A stretch of 62,000 nt of DNA from assembly GCF_030272615.1 (NCBI RefSeq), contig NC_081412.1, positions 666,732,352-666,794,351 of the forward strand. Reading direction: 5' to 3'. Below the pieces are notes generated by a model, which searched no databases, was not told where the DNA came from, and saw only the letters and a list, made by a program, of their open reading frames with translations. The stretch is from Cryptomeria japonica. Lineage: Eukaryota > Streptophyta > Pinopsida > Cupressales > Cupressaceae. Shown in pieces: positions 45,858 to 58,079 of this stretch (position 1 is its first letter; every line of letters starts with the position of its first letter). The position numbers were made by a program, and so were the translations under genes.

Positions 45858-46370
45858 TAGCGCGTAAGAGCAACATCTTAGCGCGTGTAATAGTTTTATT
45901 AGTGCATCCAAATATCAAATTAGCGCGTCCAACTAAAACAGTAGCATTTCAATCCTAAGGCAAAACAGTGGACAATCCTTTAGCGCGTACAAAACACATT
46001 CTAGCGCTTCTAACGAACATATTAGCGCGTAGGTACCCACAACTAGCGCATAAAAGAAAACAGTTAGCGCGTAGGAGGCACAGTGTAGCGCGTAGTTTTT
46101 CCAAGCAAACTTAACAGCAATTTACAACAGGCTGAATTTTAGCGCGTAAGAGAAACAGCTTAGCGCGTGAAAACCATATTTTAGCGCATTAACCAAAACA
46201 GTTAGCGCGTGTCCAATCCAGTCTAGCGCGTGGATTTTTAACTGTCAGGGCAAAACTTTTCCAGAATCAAAATTTTAGCACGTAACTAGGGGCAGATTAG
46301 CGCGTGTGAAAAATATTTTAGCGCATCAAGAAAATTCAGTAGCGCATCAAACCTCTGTTTTAGCGCGTGA
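45858..46370 (+). repeat. 21-bp periodic TTAGCGCGT array 2 (21 units)
   Basis: Cores at 45860, 45881, 45902, 45923 and 45944; 45983; 46004, 46025, 46046, 46067 and 46088; 46142, 46163, 46184, 46205 and 46226; 46278, 46300, 46321, 46342 and 46363. Nearly every within-block step is 21 bp; block gaps are 39, 54 and 52 bp. GCGCGT is commoner than GCGCAT here, the reverse of array 1. Confidence 0.93.
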
Positions 46371-47229
46371 GACAAGGCAGAAAAACAGAGAGTTTAAAAC
46401 CGATTTTTTTTTGAAAATTTCAAAAATATTTTAAAAAGAGTTTTTCATCAAAAATCATCTTTTATCAAACCAGAGTGACAAAAACAAATGGTTAAAAACT
46501 TTTCTCAAGGTTAAATTTGTGTCAAACAAAGTTGTCAGAATCTGAAACAAATCGCACAATAGAGGACGTCTCTCCTATCATAATCCGGAACATTTTCATC
46601 ATTAGTATCAATCAAATCCTTTAACATCTTACGGATTTTTATCTCACAAACACTTGTCTAAAAATTTTCAAATTGTCAAAATCCAGTTTCCAGATCAGGA
46701 AACTTCTTATCCATATCATTTGACACACTTTATCGTGAAGGGATATCTAAACCTTCATTCTGATAAAGTAAAATTTGAAATTTTCAAAACAAGAATCAAC
46801 TAAATCCAAACAAATCAAAGGAAATCATTGATCACTCATGCATGACTAATCCCCTTATTCTGAGAAGAAAGAACCTCTATCGTAACATCACGTTGAAGAA
46901 ACAACAACCTATCTTTTCCAAATTCATCAAGCGAAACAAGTTTTTTTACATCAATCGTCAACTCTTCAAATCTCATCGGGTATTTCTTCATCACGTCAAA
47001 TGTTATATCCAAAAAAAATCTAGCGAATTTGATAGAGAACCCCTGAAAACAAGAGAATACTGTCAAAAGTCTGCTTTTAATCAAAAGATAAACCGAGGTG
47101 AGAAAATCAATCCAACATTCTTACCCGACGAGTGCATCACATATAACACATCTCGACCAGAACCACCAACGCCCGAACAACACATCGAAGAGGCTTTTGT
47201 TCCTTTCATCACTGAAAGCTTCTACTAAA

Positions 47230-49070
47230 ATGCCTGTTACTCGCTCTCAACGAGACAAACAAAGCGAGGCACACGCAGAATCAAGTATGAATCAAAGATT
47301 ATCAAATCCTTTTGAAGTTCCACCCGTAGAACCTGAAATTACCGACACCCTTCTTAGAGAATGTCAAGTAAATCCCGCCTTCCAAAAACTTGTCGAAAAG
47401 CTCATAGAAAATGACAAGGAAAAATATTTGTTGATGCTCACAAGCAAGGGCATTAAACTTCCGGAAGATTTCGACCCAAATCTTTTTCAAACTGAATCCC
47501 GGCAATATGCATCTCAAGAACAAAACCGAGAAGAAGAAACTCACATACCTGAACAACATAACTTTGAGCAACACATTCCAGAACAACGCATACCAGAAAT
47601 GCATATACCTGAACTAGAAACACCAGAGCAACATATACCATTTACCACTCCCTTTCAGCTGAGAGCCAATACAAGGCAAGAACTTTTTCCTCGGCAAGAC
47701 AATGCACCCTTGATTGCTCTTACTCAACAAATGCAAATGTTACAAAGGCAAATACAGGATATGCAACAAGGGACAACAGTGCGGTACTCTTTAAACGAAA
47801 TTTGTCCTTATCCATTTGACAGAAGCTTAAACATGGTACCTTTTCCTCCAAACTCAGACATTCCCAAATTTGATAAATATGATGGGAAAGGTGATCCTCG
47901 GGACCATGTTTGAGAATTTTGCACCATGAGTCTTGAATTTGCTCATGATGACACTTATCTAATGAGGTTGTTCCCAAGAAGCCTGTGAGGGAAAACAATG
48001 GAATGGTTATCCAAGATTACACCACCTGTCAGGTCGTTTGATGAATTGGTTAACAAATTCATCACTCACTATTCTTACAACATCCAACATGCCATAACCA
48101 TGTCAGATGTTTGCAACACCAAACAAAAGAACAATGAAACATTCATGTTGTTCCTTCAGCGTTGGCGACGCATGGTATCCAGATATCCTCGCGATATTCC
48201 TGAAAAGGAGAAAATGGAAATCTTCATTGATAACTTAAATGGCGAAATGAGTTACAGACTCAAACTTCAATGCATACCATCCTTTGCCAAATTGATTGAA
48301 AATGGCATTCAAGTAGAGGAAGCTTGTGTCAAAAAGGGAACACTCAAATTCTACAAGGAAGGAACAAATTCATCAAACTACAATAACCAAAACAACACCA
48401 ACTTTGACAAATCTAGATTTTGGACTCGAAACAAAAATGAAAGCAACAATGAACCACATGATCCTAAATCAAAACAACCAGTCCTTGCATTATCTGGAAA
48501 TCCTCAGAACACGAAAAAATGCTAAAAATGCTACTCCCAGTGCTAATACGTATGCGCAAAACACTGATCAAGGACAAATCAACACCAACAACACCAACGA
48601 TAATCGAGGCAAAAACATGAATCCAGGACCTAACAACAATCCACGCAACAATACAAACAAAGCATATCTTCACACCACTGGGACAATCACTAGAATCCGC
48701 GTTCAGAGAACTTTTGGCAAACAAGGTTCTTTCTTTACCACCACTCAACAATTATGAACCCCCAGTCAAACCACCTTGGTGGAATGATTCACACTATTGT
48801 GATTTCCATCGCAACAAGGGTCATAGAACAAACGAGTGTATGAGATTGAAACACATAATCCAGGACATGATCGATCGAGGTGACTTAACGGTAGATGGTG
48901 TCAAAACAAATAATGATCACGACACCTTCAAAAATCCTCTCCCAAATTACAACAAAGATGGAGCATCAACTTCAAATGATACACGCGGAGCTCGTATTAA
49001 TCACATTTATGATAACACTAATAATCATATATCAGCTGAAGATCATCAAGTAAATGTCATCACCATCTGA
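47230..49070 (+). pseudogene. Element A gag polyprotein, broken
   Basis: Gag forms the particle and binds RNA. The ATG at 47230 begins MPVTRSQRDKQ, a start typical of plant Ty3 gags. An unusual HIPEQ/HIPEL repeat lies at about 47545-47640. The capsid-type retrotransposon gag domain spans 47860-48320 (KTMEWLSKITPPVRSFDEL, FMLFLQRWRRMVSRYP). A knuckle of the form C-x2-H-x4-5-H-x4-C (CDFHRNKGHRTNEC) is at 48798-48839. Breaks: TGA at 47911 and near 47986, both at probable CGA arginine codons, and frameshifts near 48520 and 48730. The frame reaches a TGA at 49068. Confidence 0.9.
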
Positions 49071-51626
49071 GATCAGCGTGATCATGAATCTGTCAATGTA
49101 ACAACCCGCACTCAGAAATATGTCTTGAAGGGACATACTGCACCTACAACTACCACACCTAAAATCCAATATGACTTGGTTAACAAACTACGCAAGACTC
49201 CAGCTCAGATATCTATCCTGGAATAATTAAAACTATCACCCAAGCACAAAGACATATTGGAGCAAGCATTATTGGAAACAAATGTACCTCAAAATCTGGA
49301 TATAGACAGATTTCAAGCCATGGTCGCCCATATGACAGAATCTCACAACCTCACCTTCTCAGAGCATGACAATACCTCATTAAGTCATCCGCATAATACC
49401 CCTCTCCATATTGAAGTCATTGTTTGCAAACACCGAGTCAAGAGAGTCCTAATAGATGGAGGAGCCGGCCTTAATATCTGTACGTTAAAGCTTATCCGTG
49501 CATTAGGCTTCTCAAAAGAATCTATTGATCCTTGCAAAAAGATTACCATAAAAGCATATGATGATGAGGAATGGTCCTCTAAAGGCACAGTCATATTACC
49601 TATTCAAGTAGGCCCAGTACAAAAGGATACTATTTGTCAAGTCTTCGATATCGATCTAACCTACAATATTTTGTTAGGACGACCCTGGATACATGAAATG
49701 CAAGCCGTCCCTTCTATATATCACCAGTGTGTCAAGTTTCCTTATGATGGACAAGAAATCTCCATATCTGCTGATCATAATCCATTTCAACATTGCAATG
49801 CAATGGGGGCAGCCCAGGACAGTTTGGTTCCTCATAATAGAGAAAAGCAACAATCTTCAACATCAGATCCATATACAGCAAAATCCAACTCCTTATGGGG
49901 AGACTTCAAGCAGAAAACGCAAATCAAAGACCAAGGCATGGGAGAATACTCTTTGGAACCTTTATGTTTGGCAAAATTGCCACCCTCACCTAGATTGCAT
50001 GGTTTGCCTACTACATCAACACAACTGGCTACTCAGCCCATCACTAAATTTGATGGTACTTTCATCCAATTGGGTACTCTAGCACATGAATCAGAAGACA
50101 AAGATATTCTTAGCTGGTTATACACAGATGAAGAAGAAAATCATAGAGCAGCTGCTCTGGACATTGTGCTACCAACACACATGTATGGAAAAGGCTACTT
50201 AATCATGAAGCAAATGGGATATGACGGTAAAGGACCTATTGGCAAACGCAAAGAGGGAGTTACTGAACCTATTGATCTTCCTTCACAACCTAGCAGAAAC
50301 AAAGCAGGATTGGGCTCTAAAGTCACGTTCCTATTAAAGCGGCCGCCTCACCTACCTATCAAACCTCAATGGAAGGAAAAGAAGAAGTACAAAGAAGACT
50401 CCTGGCAGGAAGCACTTTTTGAATCAGCAGAAACAATCCGCAAGGCACGGGAACGTCAAGATCAGAAGTTACATCAGGAAAAACTTCTCAGTCATAAGAA
50501 GGCCCTATCTGCAGCAGTAGCTCATATTCAAACACCAATATCTCAAGAACAAATCAGGACATCTTCAAATACCGTTATTACTCCCCGAAGAAGCACAGTC
50601 TATGAACAAATCCAGCAAGTAGAAGATGGATCTGATACAGAATCAACACAAAATATCAAAATAGTATCCATCATCAAAGATTTGTTTTCATCGTACAACA
50701 CCCCTGTTTACAGCATAGATAGAATCTGGGATGATGCCTATGAAACAGATTCCAATGAATATGAATGGGGTACCTGCTCCAATGCTACTACTGATATCCT
50801 GGATGATACTGATTCTATATCCCTTTCTCAGGAAGAACATAACGCAGAGGATAGACCTCTTGAATTTGGACCACAACATATCTATGATGCTCCAGAAAGT
50901 GAACAGAAACATTATGAACAAATCTATGTGGAAGATGATACCATCGAGGACCTCGACGCAATCCTAAATTTCTTTAAACCAAAAACCCAGCACGATGAAA
51001 ACTCTATCCTAACACTTACGATAGCCGAACTTGATCCACCCAACGATTCTTTACCACTTGTCTTTCCTGACCTAATCGACTGGGACGAACCTGAAACAAG
51101 TGATATACCTATTTTCCCAGATGATGCATCTATTGTCCATTACCTATGTACCGTAAATCCGGAAACAGGCTCTACCAGTGAACGAAATAATGATATCTGT
51201 CAATCAGGGAGTGCCAAGTCTCTCAGTCGCAAAAATGCATCAAATAATGAATCTAATGCTGAAAACCAGTCAATGGCAGCTCTAGATCATAAAAAAGTAA
51301 AAATAAAGGACGCATCGACGGGTGAAAACCTTTTTAAGGCACCTAACGATGGGAGACTTGACACCCTTCCTGAGCACTTTCATGAGCGATCGCCCATATT
51401 GATTGAGCCCACTCAATCAATCAACATTGGTACCACAGAAGCAGCCAGAAATATACATCTTGTAGAATCTCTAACAAAGGAAGAAAGATTGGCATTCATC
51501 ATCTTCTTTAAAGAACAGCAAATCAACTTTGCTTGGTCATATGCTGATATGCCCGGAGTAGATCCACATTTAATCATGCATCACTTGTCCATCTCTACCG
51601 GAGTTAAGCCAGTCAAGAAAAAGCTA
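49071..51626 (+). pseudogene. Element A pol N-terminal part: protease and G-patch-like domain
   Basis: One TAA interrupts at about 49224; the frame is then open to a TGA at 51627. The aspartic protease has LIDGGAGLN at 49449-49475 (catalytic Asp at 49455) and the closing ILLGRPW near 49668. About 220 residues later lies a glycine-rich module at 50187-50318, GYLIMKQMGYDGKGPIGK followed by a PI and a GLG: this fits the G-patch pattern of RNA-binding proteins. The following about 430 residues are acidic and low in structure. The RT begins after 51640. The unusually long PR-RT interval matches Ogre-like elements. Confidence 0.88.
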
Positions 51627-53310
51627 TGAAAGATGAATCCACAGGTGGCACTCATGGTCAAAACTGAACTAAAAAAATAATTAGACGTCGGATTCATCCG
51701 ACCCATTGACTATGTAGAGTGGATATCCAATATCGTTCCAGTATCAAAATCGGATGGTAGTATCAGAATATGCACTGACTTCAGAGACGTTAACAAAGCT
51801 TGTCCAAAAGATGACTTTCCTCTGCCAAGTATCGACATAATTGTAGATCTCACAGCAGGCCATGCAATGCTCTCACTAATGGATGGTTTCTCAGGTTATA
51901 ACCAAATTAAGATAGCTCCTGAAGATCAAGATAAAACAACATTCACCTGTCCTTGGGGGACGTACTGTTGGAATGTCATGCCTTTTGGCTTGAAAAATGC
52001 AGGGGCCACTTATCAAAGAGCAATGACCACAATATTCCATGATATGATGCACACATTTATGGAAGACTATGTGGATGATTTACTAGCAAAATCCTTCACT
52101 AGAGCTGAACATCTCGGCATCCTAACAAAGATCTTTGATTGATTGCAAAAATTCCAAGTCCGACTCAACCCTAAGAAGTGTGTCTTCGGGGTTACATCAG
52201 GCAAGTTACTAGGCTACATAGTATCAGCTAAAGGTATTGAAGTTGATCCAGCAAAGGTACAAGCCATCATGGAAATGCCACCACCACGAAATATCAGTCA
52301 ACTCAGATCTCTACAGGGATGCCTTCAATCAATCCGGCGATTCATCGCTCAGCTAGCAGATAAAAGTCTACCATTTAACCATTTGCTACACAAAAATGTA
52401 CCCTTCAAATGGGAGGCTAAGTGTGCAGAATCTTTTTACCAAATTAAACAGTACCTGATGAATCCACCAGTTCTAGTACCACCAGTTGCCGGAAAGCCAC
52501 TTATTCTATATATCTCAACAACAGATATTTCACTAGGGGCACTATTGGCACAAGAAGATCAACAAGGAAAGGAACGTGCCATATACTACATCAGTAGAAC
52601 ATTGAATGGCTATGAGCTCAACTATACATTTATTGAAAAGGCTTGCCTAACAGTAGTCTTTGCATCTCAGAAATTCTGACATTACATGCTAGCACACACC
52701 ATAAAGCTAGTTGCAAAAATTGATCCTCTCAAATATCTACTCAGCAAAGCTGCTCTTACAGGCCGATTGGCTAAATGGGTCATGATTCTCAGTGAATTTG
52801 ACATCCAATACACAGAAAGACGAGCCATCAAAGGACAAGCAATTGCAGATCAATTGGCCGAAGCACCGCTACCAGGCAAACAAACCATGGAGGTTGAATT
52901 TCCAGATAGGGATGTACTCATTCTTTCTACTAAACAATGGACCCTATACTTTGACGGATCCTATACTCAACATGGTTCAGGTGCTGGCATTCTGTTCATC
53001 ACTCCTAAAGGACACACTATGCCAAAATCATACAGACTTATGTTTCCATGCACAAATAATGTGGCTGAATATGAAGCACTGGTCATCGGCATCAAAATGG
53101 CCATAGAATGGAAAATCACAGAGTTAAAAGTCTATGGAGACTCACAACTGGTCATTAATCAAATTAATAACAACTATCAGACAAAGGACGACAAGCTACT
53201 ACCTTACAAACGAATGGTGGATGACTTCAAACAGTATTTTGTGCACATCACCTTTGAGCAAATACCAAGGTTGAACAACAAAGCAGCCGATGCAATGGCT
53301 ACAATCGCTT
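51627..53310 (+). pseudogene. Element A reverse transcriptase and two RNase H domains
   Basis: RT: FIRPIDYVEWISNIVPVSK near 51690, CTDFRDVNKACPKDDFPLP near 51773, the FGLKNAGATYQRAM block near 51984 and the catalytic YVDD at 52068-52079. First RNase H (gypsy type) from about 52490, with ALLAQ and AIYYISRTLNGYELNY. Second, archaeal-type RNase H from about 52941 with all acidic residues visible: LYFDGS, NNVAEYEAL, VYGDSQLV and NKAADAMA. Dual RNase H is the hallmark of the Tat branch. Stops: TGA 51627, TAA near 51678, TGA 52140 and TGA 52677. Confidence 0.93.
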
Positions 53311-54689
53311 TGCTACTACAAATTCCTAAGCAACAGAGTCGTTATGAGTTCTTGGTAGAGCAACTGTTCTCCCCCGCCTATGACCACTCCGAATCCCATG
53401 TTATCTATGCCTTGACTGGTTCTGATTCTCCGCTATATGGACCGATATACGACTACCTCAAGCATAATATCTTACCCATTGACCAATCCCGTAACCAAAA
53501 ACGTAACTTTATTCGACAAGCTACCCATTACACCCTTACCACTGATACTCTATATCGTCGAGGTCTCGATGGTACTCTTCTTCGTTGCCTTGATCGTAAT
53601 GATTCCGATTCTGCTTTACACAAGCTTCACGAAGGTATTTGTGGCACACATTCAAGTGGCACTACTCTTGCTAAAAAGCTTCTAAGGATGGGATACTACT
53701 AGCCTACAATGGAGAAAGATTCATATCACTTTGCCAAGAAATGTCCTAAATGCCAGATCCATGGCAATCTGATACATGCACCAGCACAGGAACTGCAGCC
53801 CTTTACAACATCATGGCCCTTTTGTCAGTGGGGACTGGACCTAGTTGGCAAAATTCATCCGTCCTCTTCAAATGGACACAAGTTCATTATAACAGCAACA
53901 GAATACTTTACAAAATGGATCGAAGCGGTTCCCATGACCACAGTGACCGGGAAACAAATTGCCTCTTTTATCCTAAATTATCTGATCTGCAGATATGGTA
54001 TTCCAAGTTCCATCGTCACAGATAATGGACGACCCTTCAAAAATCAAGATGTCCAAGAACTATGTGAAAAATTCAAAATCCAACATCGGTTTTCAACGCC
54101 ATACTACCCATAGGGAAATGGTCAAGCAGAAGCATCTAACAAAACAATCCTAAAAATCCTCAAGAAAACAGTGAATGATGCAGGTAAAGATTGGCACGTA
54201 CAACTCAATCCAGCACTTTGGGCATACAGGACTAGCATTCGCACACCTACAGGAGCAACACCATATTCATTGGTATATGGATCAGAGGTTATTTTACCCT
54301 TAGAGGTAGAAATTCCATCTCTTAGAGTCTCTTTGAAAGGTTTGATCCCTGATGAAGAGTATCGAGTTAACCGACTGCAAGAACTGGAACTATTAGATGA
54401 AAGACGCCAACATGCTTATACTCATCTCAAAGCATATCGGCAACGCATGTGCAGGAGCTACAATCACAAGGTCATTCCTCGCAACTTCAAGGTTGGTGAT
54501 CTAGTCCTCCAAGAAAATCCAAGAAATCAGCAGGATCGAGAAAAGAAAGGGAAATTTGAACCTAATTGGTTGGGTCCCTATGTCATCATATCAGTCTATG
54601 GATCAGGTGCCTATCAGCTAACAAATTCTGAAGGAGATGTGCTCGATGATCCAACTAACAACATTCATTTGAAGAAATACTATACTTAA
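53311..54689 (+). pseudogene. Element A integrase and pol C-terminus
   Basis: HHCC finger: LHKLHEGICGTHSSG near 53623 and CPKCQIH near 53745. Core: GLDLVGK with the first Asp at 53838, VTDNGRPF with the second Asp at 54021, and NGQAEASN with Glu at 54129; the spacing gives D-x35-E, the canonical form. The C-terminal part has LWAYRTSIRTPTGATPYSLV and KFEPNWLGPYVI, ending LKKYYT and TAA at 54687-54689. Stops at 53700 (TAG) and 54111 (TAG). Apart from those two stops it is intact. Confidence 0.94.
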
Positions 54690-55635
54690 GGTAGCCTAGT
54701 GCACGGAAAACGCCAAAAAAAATAAAAATAAAAAAAATACAAATTACAATAAAAACAAATGGTGAAAATCTGGTAAACAGGCGCCCTTGTGAAAGAACGG
54801 CTCCTCTATCTATATCCATGCCATTTTATCCATCAAAATACTATCGGCCATCGCCCGACACTTAGCATATATCCATTCAGGACATACTTAGCGTAGTCAC
54901 TATCCTGCGTTATTCATCTACCGCATTCCACCATGGCTTGGAAATCATTGTACATAATCATATCCAGAGTTACACTCAGCTAGGGGCATTAAATTGTTCA
55001 AAAACTTACAAACATTCAAGACATGCCAACTATTGCAAAACTCAGATATATGACATCCAACAAACACAACTACACTACATCACAACAACCAAAACACAAA
55101 CAAATACACAAGAAACTCAAGGATGGATGATTTTCTGAAGTACTAAATATTGCATTATCACATTAAAGTCTTGATTATCTTGCATTTTGAACTTTTTTTT
55201 TTTTTAATTTGATTGGAATCTTCTCTTTATCTCATAAAAAGCTTCACAGCCAGAGATCATGAGGAACTTCCAAAATTTTCTTAGTCTTCTGTCTGGGAGG
55301 CGATCACTTGTACTATGTGAATATTTGCTTCGAGATGTGATACATATCACTGAAGGCCTGATTCCATTTCACGCATATAAATGATCTACTCTTGTCTATT
55401 TACGCAATACGCACTCAGGTTGTCCTGGTTCAATTATACCTTGACGCTTGTGCTATCTTGCAAAATTAAAAATCATGTAAATTTTTCTCAGGTCATTATG
55501 GTTCAATTATACCATTATGCTTGTATAAATTTTCAACATACCCAAAATCAATAAATGCTCCATGATGGTATTTACAAAGAAAGCAAATAAATGGTTATAT
55601 CGGACGGCAAATATCGAATGAGAGATGCTCCAAAA
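54690..55635 (+). other. 3' region after pol in element A, no gene
   Basis: AT-rich non-coding text. A 66-codon frame at 54938-55138 shows no domain and is not called. Confidence 0.6.
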
Positions 55636-55862
55636 ACAATTAGTTGCATATCATAGTTGCATATCATTTACAATTAGTTGCATATCATAGTTGCATATCA
55701 TAGTTGCATATCATTTACAATTAGTTACATATCATTTTACAATTAGTTGCATATCATTTTACAATTAGTTACATATCATTCTTATCTCATTCATTACATA
55801 TCATTTTGCATCATTATTACATCATTTTTTTACATCATATCATATTACAATTAGTCACATAT
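55636..55862 (+). repeat. Tandem repeat of AGTTGCATATCAT words between pol and PMD in element A
   Basis: Units of about 15-33 bp combining CAATTAG, TTGCATATCAT and ATTTTACAATTAG, about ten copies, decaying into TACATCAT text up to 55940. Confidence 0.85.
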
Positions 55863-56111
55863 TAAATCATACATCTCACAGCATATCAAAGCATACATCC
55901 TGCATCATACATTACATCATCTATGTAAACATTACATCATCATATAAAAAGCAAGTAGCACACATAACAATGCATCCATAAACACATCACATCGATAAAA
56001 AATGGTGCTGTATATATATATCTCAAAAATGATCCAAATCTACAAAATATGTCAAAACTGTGTCCAGTACAAAGAGTACAATGCTCAAAAATACAACAGA
56101 GACACTGTCTC

Positions 56112-58079
56112 TCAAGTATGACTATCTCCGGACGGAGATGGTCTCGCTCCAGCTGCACTCGCCCCTGGATCTCCAGGAGGGTCCTGTCTAGCTCCAGATA
56201 CACTCGCCCCTGGATCTCCAGGAGGGTCCTGTCTCACCGGCCCAGTCACTCCTCGGCTCTCAGATCGTGTCCCAGCAGTTCGAGATCGACTCGATCTCGA
56301 CTGTGCAAAACTCTCTACACGTCGCTCTCTGGGTACTGCAGCCTCATAATGCCGCCTATAATACTCAACCTCCTGTACTCTCCGTGTCAGCTCTCTCAGG
56401 GTGTTTCTCAATGGACCACCCGCCGCTGCTCTTTGTACACTTGCCAAGGCCTCCTCCGCTCGACCCCGCCGCTCTATCTCCGTATCTCTCTCAATGGTCA
56501 ATTGCGAAATCTGCCGCTGATAGGTCAAAATCTGTGCCTGCAGCTGCTGCACAGTAATCTGCAGGGTCCGGATCTGTGCATCCTCTACATGACCCGGCAC
56601 TCGAACCCGCAATGGTCCCTGTGCTGGAGGAACCCCTCCCACTCGCCCTATCCTCGGTACTGGAGGTGGGAGTATATCTACCCTCCTCCTCTGAGCTGGT
56701 CTCACCATCTCCTCCTCACCCCCCACTGCCGCCAAAACCTCTGTCACTCTCCCCTCTCTCCCGGCTCCAATGGCCAAACCTCCTCTCCCCCTCTCAATCC
56801 TACCCTGCCGTACCGCCCTCTGCACACCTCTGCCACCCTGCCTCCCCCTGGCTCCTCTACCTCCTCCATCATCTCCATCATCTCCGTCATCTCCATCATC
56901 TCCCCCCTCCTCTCCATCTGAATCAAATGCTGGCCTCATCTCCTCGGGATCTGAGATCCTCGCCACTGCCCGCGCGGTAAACAATCGGGCGAACTCCTCT
57001 GTCATCCCGGCATCCTGTATCTCTGGGGCATAGTCCCAGACCTGTCCAGCTAACCCTGTAAACTCCTCTACGGCCACGAAACTATCAATAGTCGGCCCCC
57101 AATCGGCCACATCCTGCTGCCGCCGTGCATACAAGCACGCTCCCTGTGGAATCCCCTGCTGCCTCCCGAACTGCCGCAACACTCGGGTCACCAAAAACCG
57201 CTCAATGACGAATGGAGTCCTCCCAATCAGATACCTCGTCATAAAAATGAATGACATCTCTATCCCATCCTCTTCCCACACCTCACAACCTGTATACGGT
57301 CTCCAAGTGACCGTATCTATGTCATCAAAAACTCTCCTCCAGTGCTCTAGTTTGCCCAGCTTACGCTGGACAACTAGGCCTCTGTATCCATAGGCGTATG
57401 CTGCACCTACGAGCCTATCTCTGTCTGCCACTGGCCTCGCTACTGGGATGTGCTCCCAGCACCATACCTGTAATAAGGTCACACCCGCTGATAAGCTCCC
57501 ATAACCGAGGTATACTACCTCATGAAGGCTCCTGTAAAGATGGGCCAACATCGCTGACCCCCACGCAAATCTTCACCCCTGTGTAACCATCTGCTCCAGG
57601 ACCAGCCCTCATCCTACTGAAAATCCCTTTGACCTGCGATCAGGACAAAGGAATCCCCCAATGAATCCTGCCAATACAGATGGCAGCGGTGCATAATCCA
57701 GATCCAAAAACTCCTGCCAATGGATCTCATAGCTACAGACACTCTCATCATGAAATATACGGCGTAGTGCCTCTGTGCCGCCCTCCTCTGTCTGCTCGTA
57801 GGGTAGCAGTGCCCCTACCACAGGAATGCGCAAAATTCGATAGCAATCCTCCGGTGTCACTGTCATCTCTCCAGTAGCAAAATGAAAGGTGTTTGTGTCA
57901 CTATGCCACCTCTCTGCCAACGCTGTCAAAAGTCCCCGGTTCACAGTAAACCGAGGCATATCTAGCAAAGAGGACAATCCACATCTCTCTATAATGTCCA
58001 AGTCTGCCTGTGACAGACGTGGTATCAGCGTCCATGGTCTCGGGAATCTCTCCCTTGACTGCACGATACCTAATCGCTC
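56112..58079 (-). pseudogene. PMD (plant mobile domain) gene of element A, exon 2
   Basis: The exon starts after TTTGTCGACAG at 58079 (ERLGIV...). The PMD core has LTALAERWHSDTNTFHF and GEMTVTPEDCYRIL (58000-57840), then DYAPLPSVLAGFIGG and, after two in-frame TGA codons (57609-57611 and about 42 bases on, at probable Trp and Arg positions), VVYLGYGSLSAGVTLLQVW (57515-57459). Downstream are an acidic and Gly/Arg-rich stretch (DGDDGDDGDD near 56880), a predicted coiled coil (QLQAQILTYQRQISQL near 56540) and three short Pro/Gly-rich repeats (QDPPGDPGAS) before the TGA at 56112. Only two stops break it, far fewer than in B. MAIN/MAIL1-type PMD proteins act in the nucleus; the role of this one is unknown. 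Confidence 0.88.

Larger units (their letters stand above)
44149..47229 (+). other. Leader of element A
   Basis: A 3.1-kb non-coding region before gag, long for a retrotransposon but usual in Tat elements. It holds two arrays of the TAGCGC core, two acceptor-like words TTTTTGCAGGT (near 44189) and TTTGCAGGG (near 44740), A-rich runs near 44650 and 44821, and a mixed-complexity block at 45000-45640 with no frame. The text from 46400 to 47229 has an open frame that joins gag but shows no domain. Confidence 0.75.

Noticed and set aside
44215-46370. CRISPR-like array because of even spacing
   Set aside because: The conserved part is only 8-9 bp and the setting is a plant retrotransposon leader. 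No cas-like gene is present.
54938-55138. 66-codon frame after pol of element A
   Set aside because: Composition follows the AT/CA-rich spacer and no motif is present.
56049-56921. 290-codon plus-strand frame
   Set aside because: Complement of the GC-rich PMD exon 2, which has the recognised domain on the minus strand.
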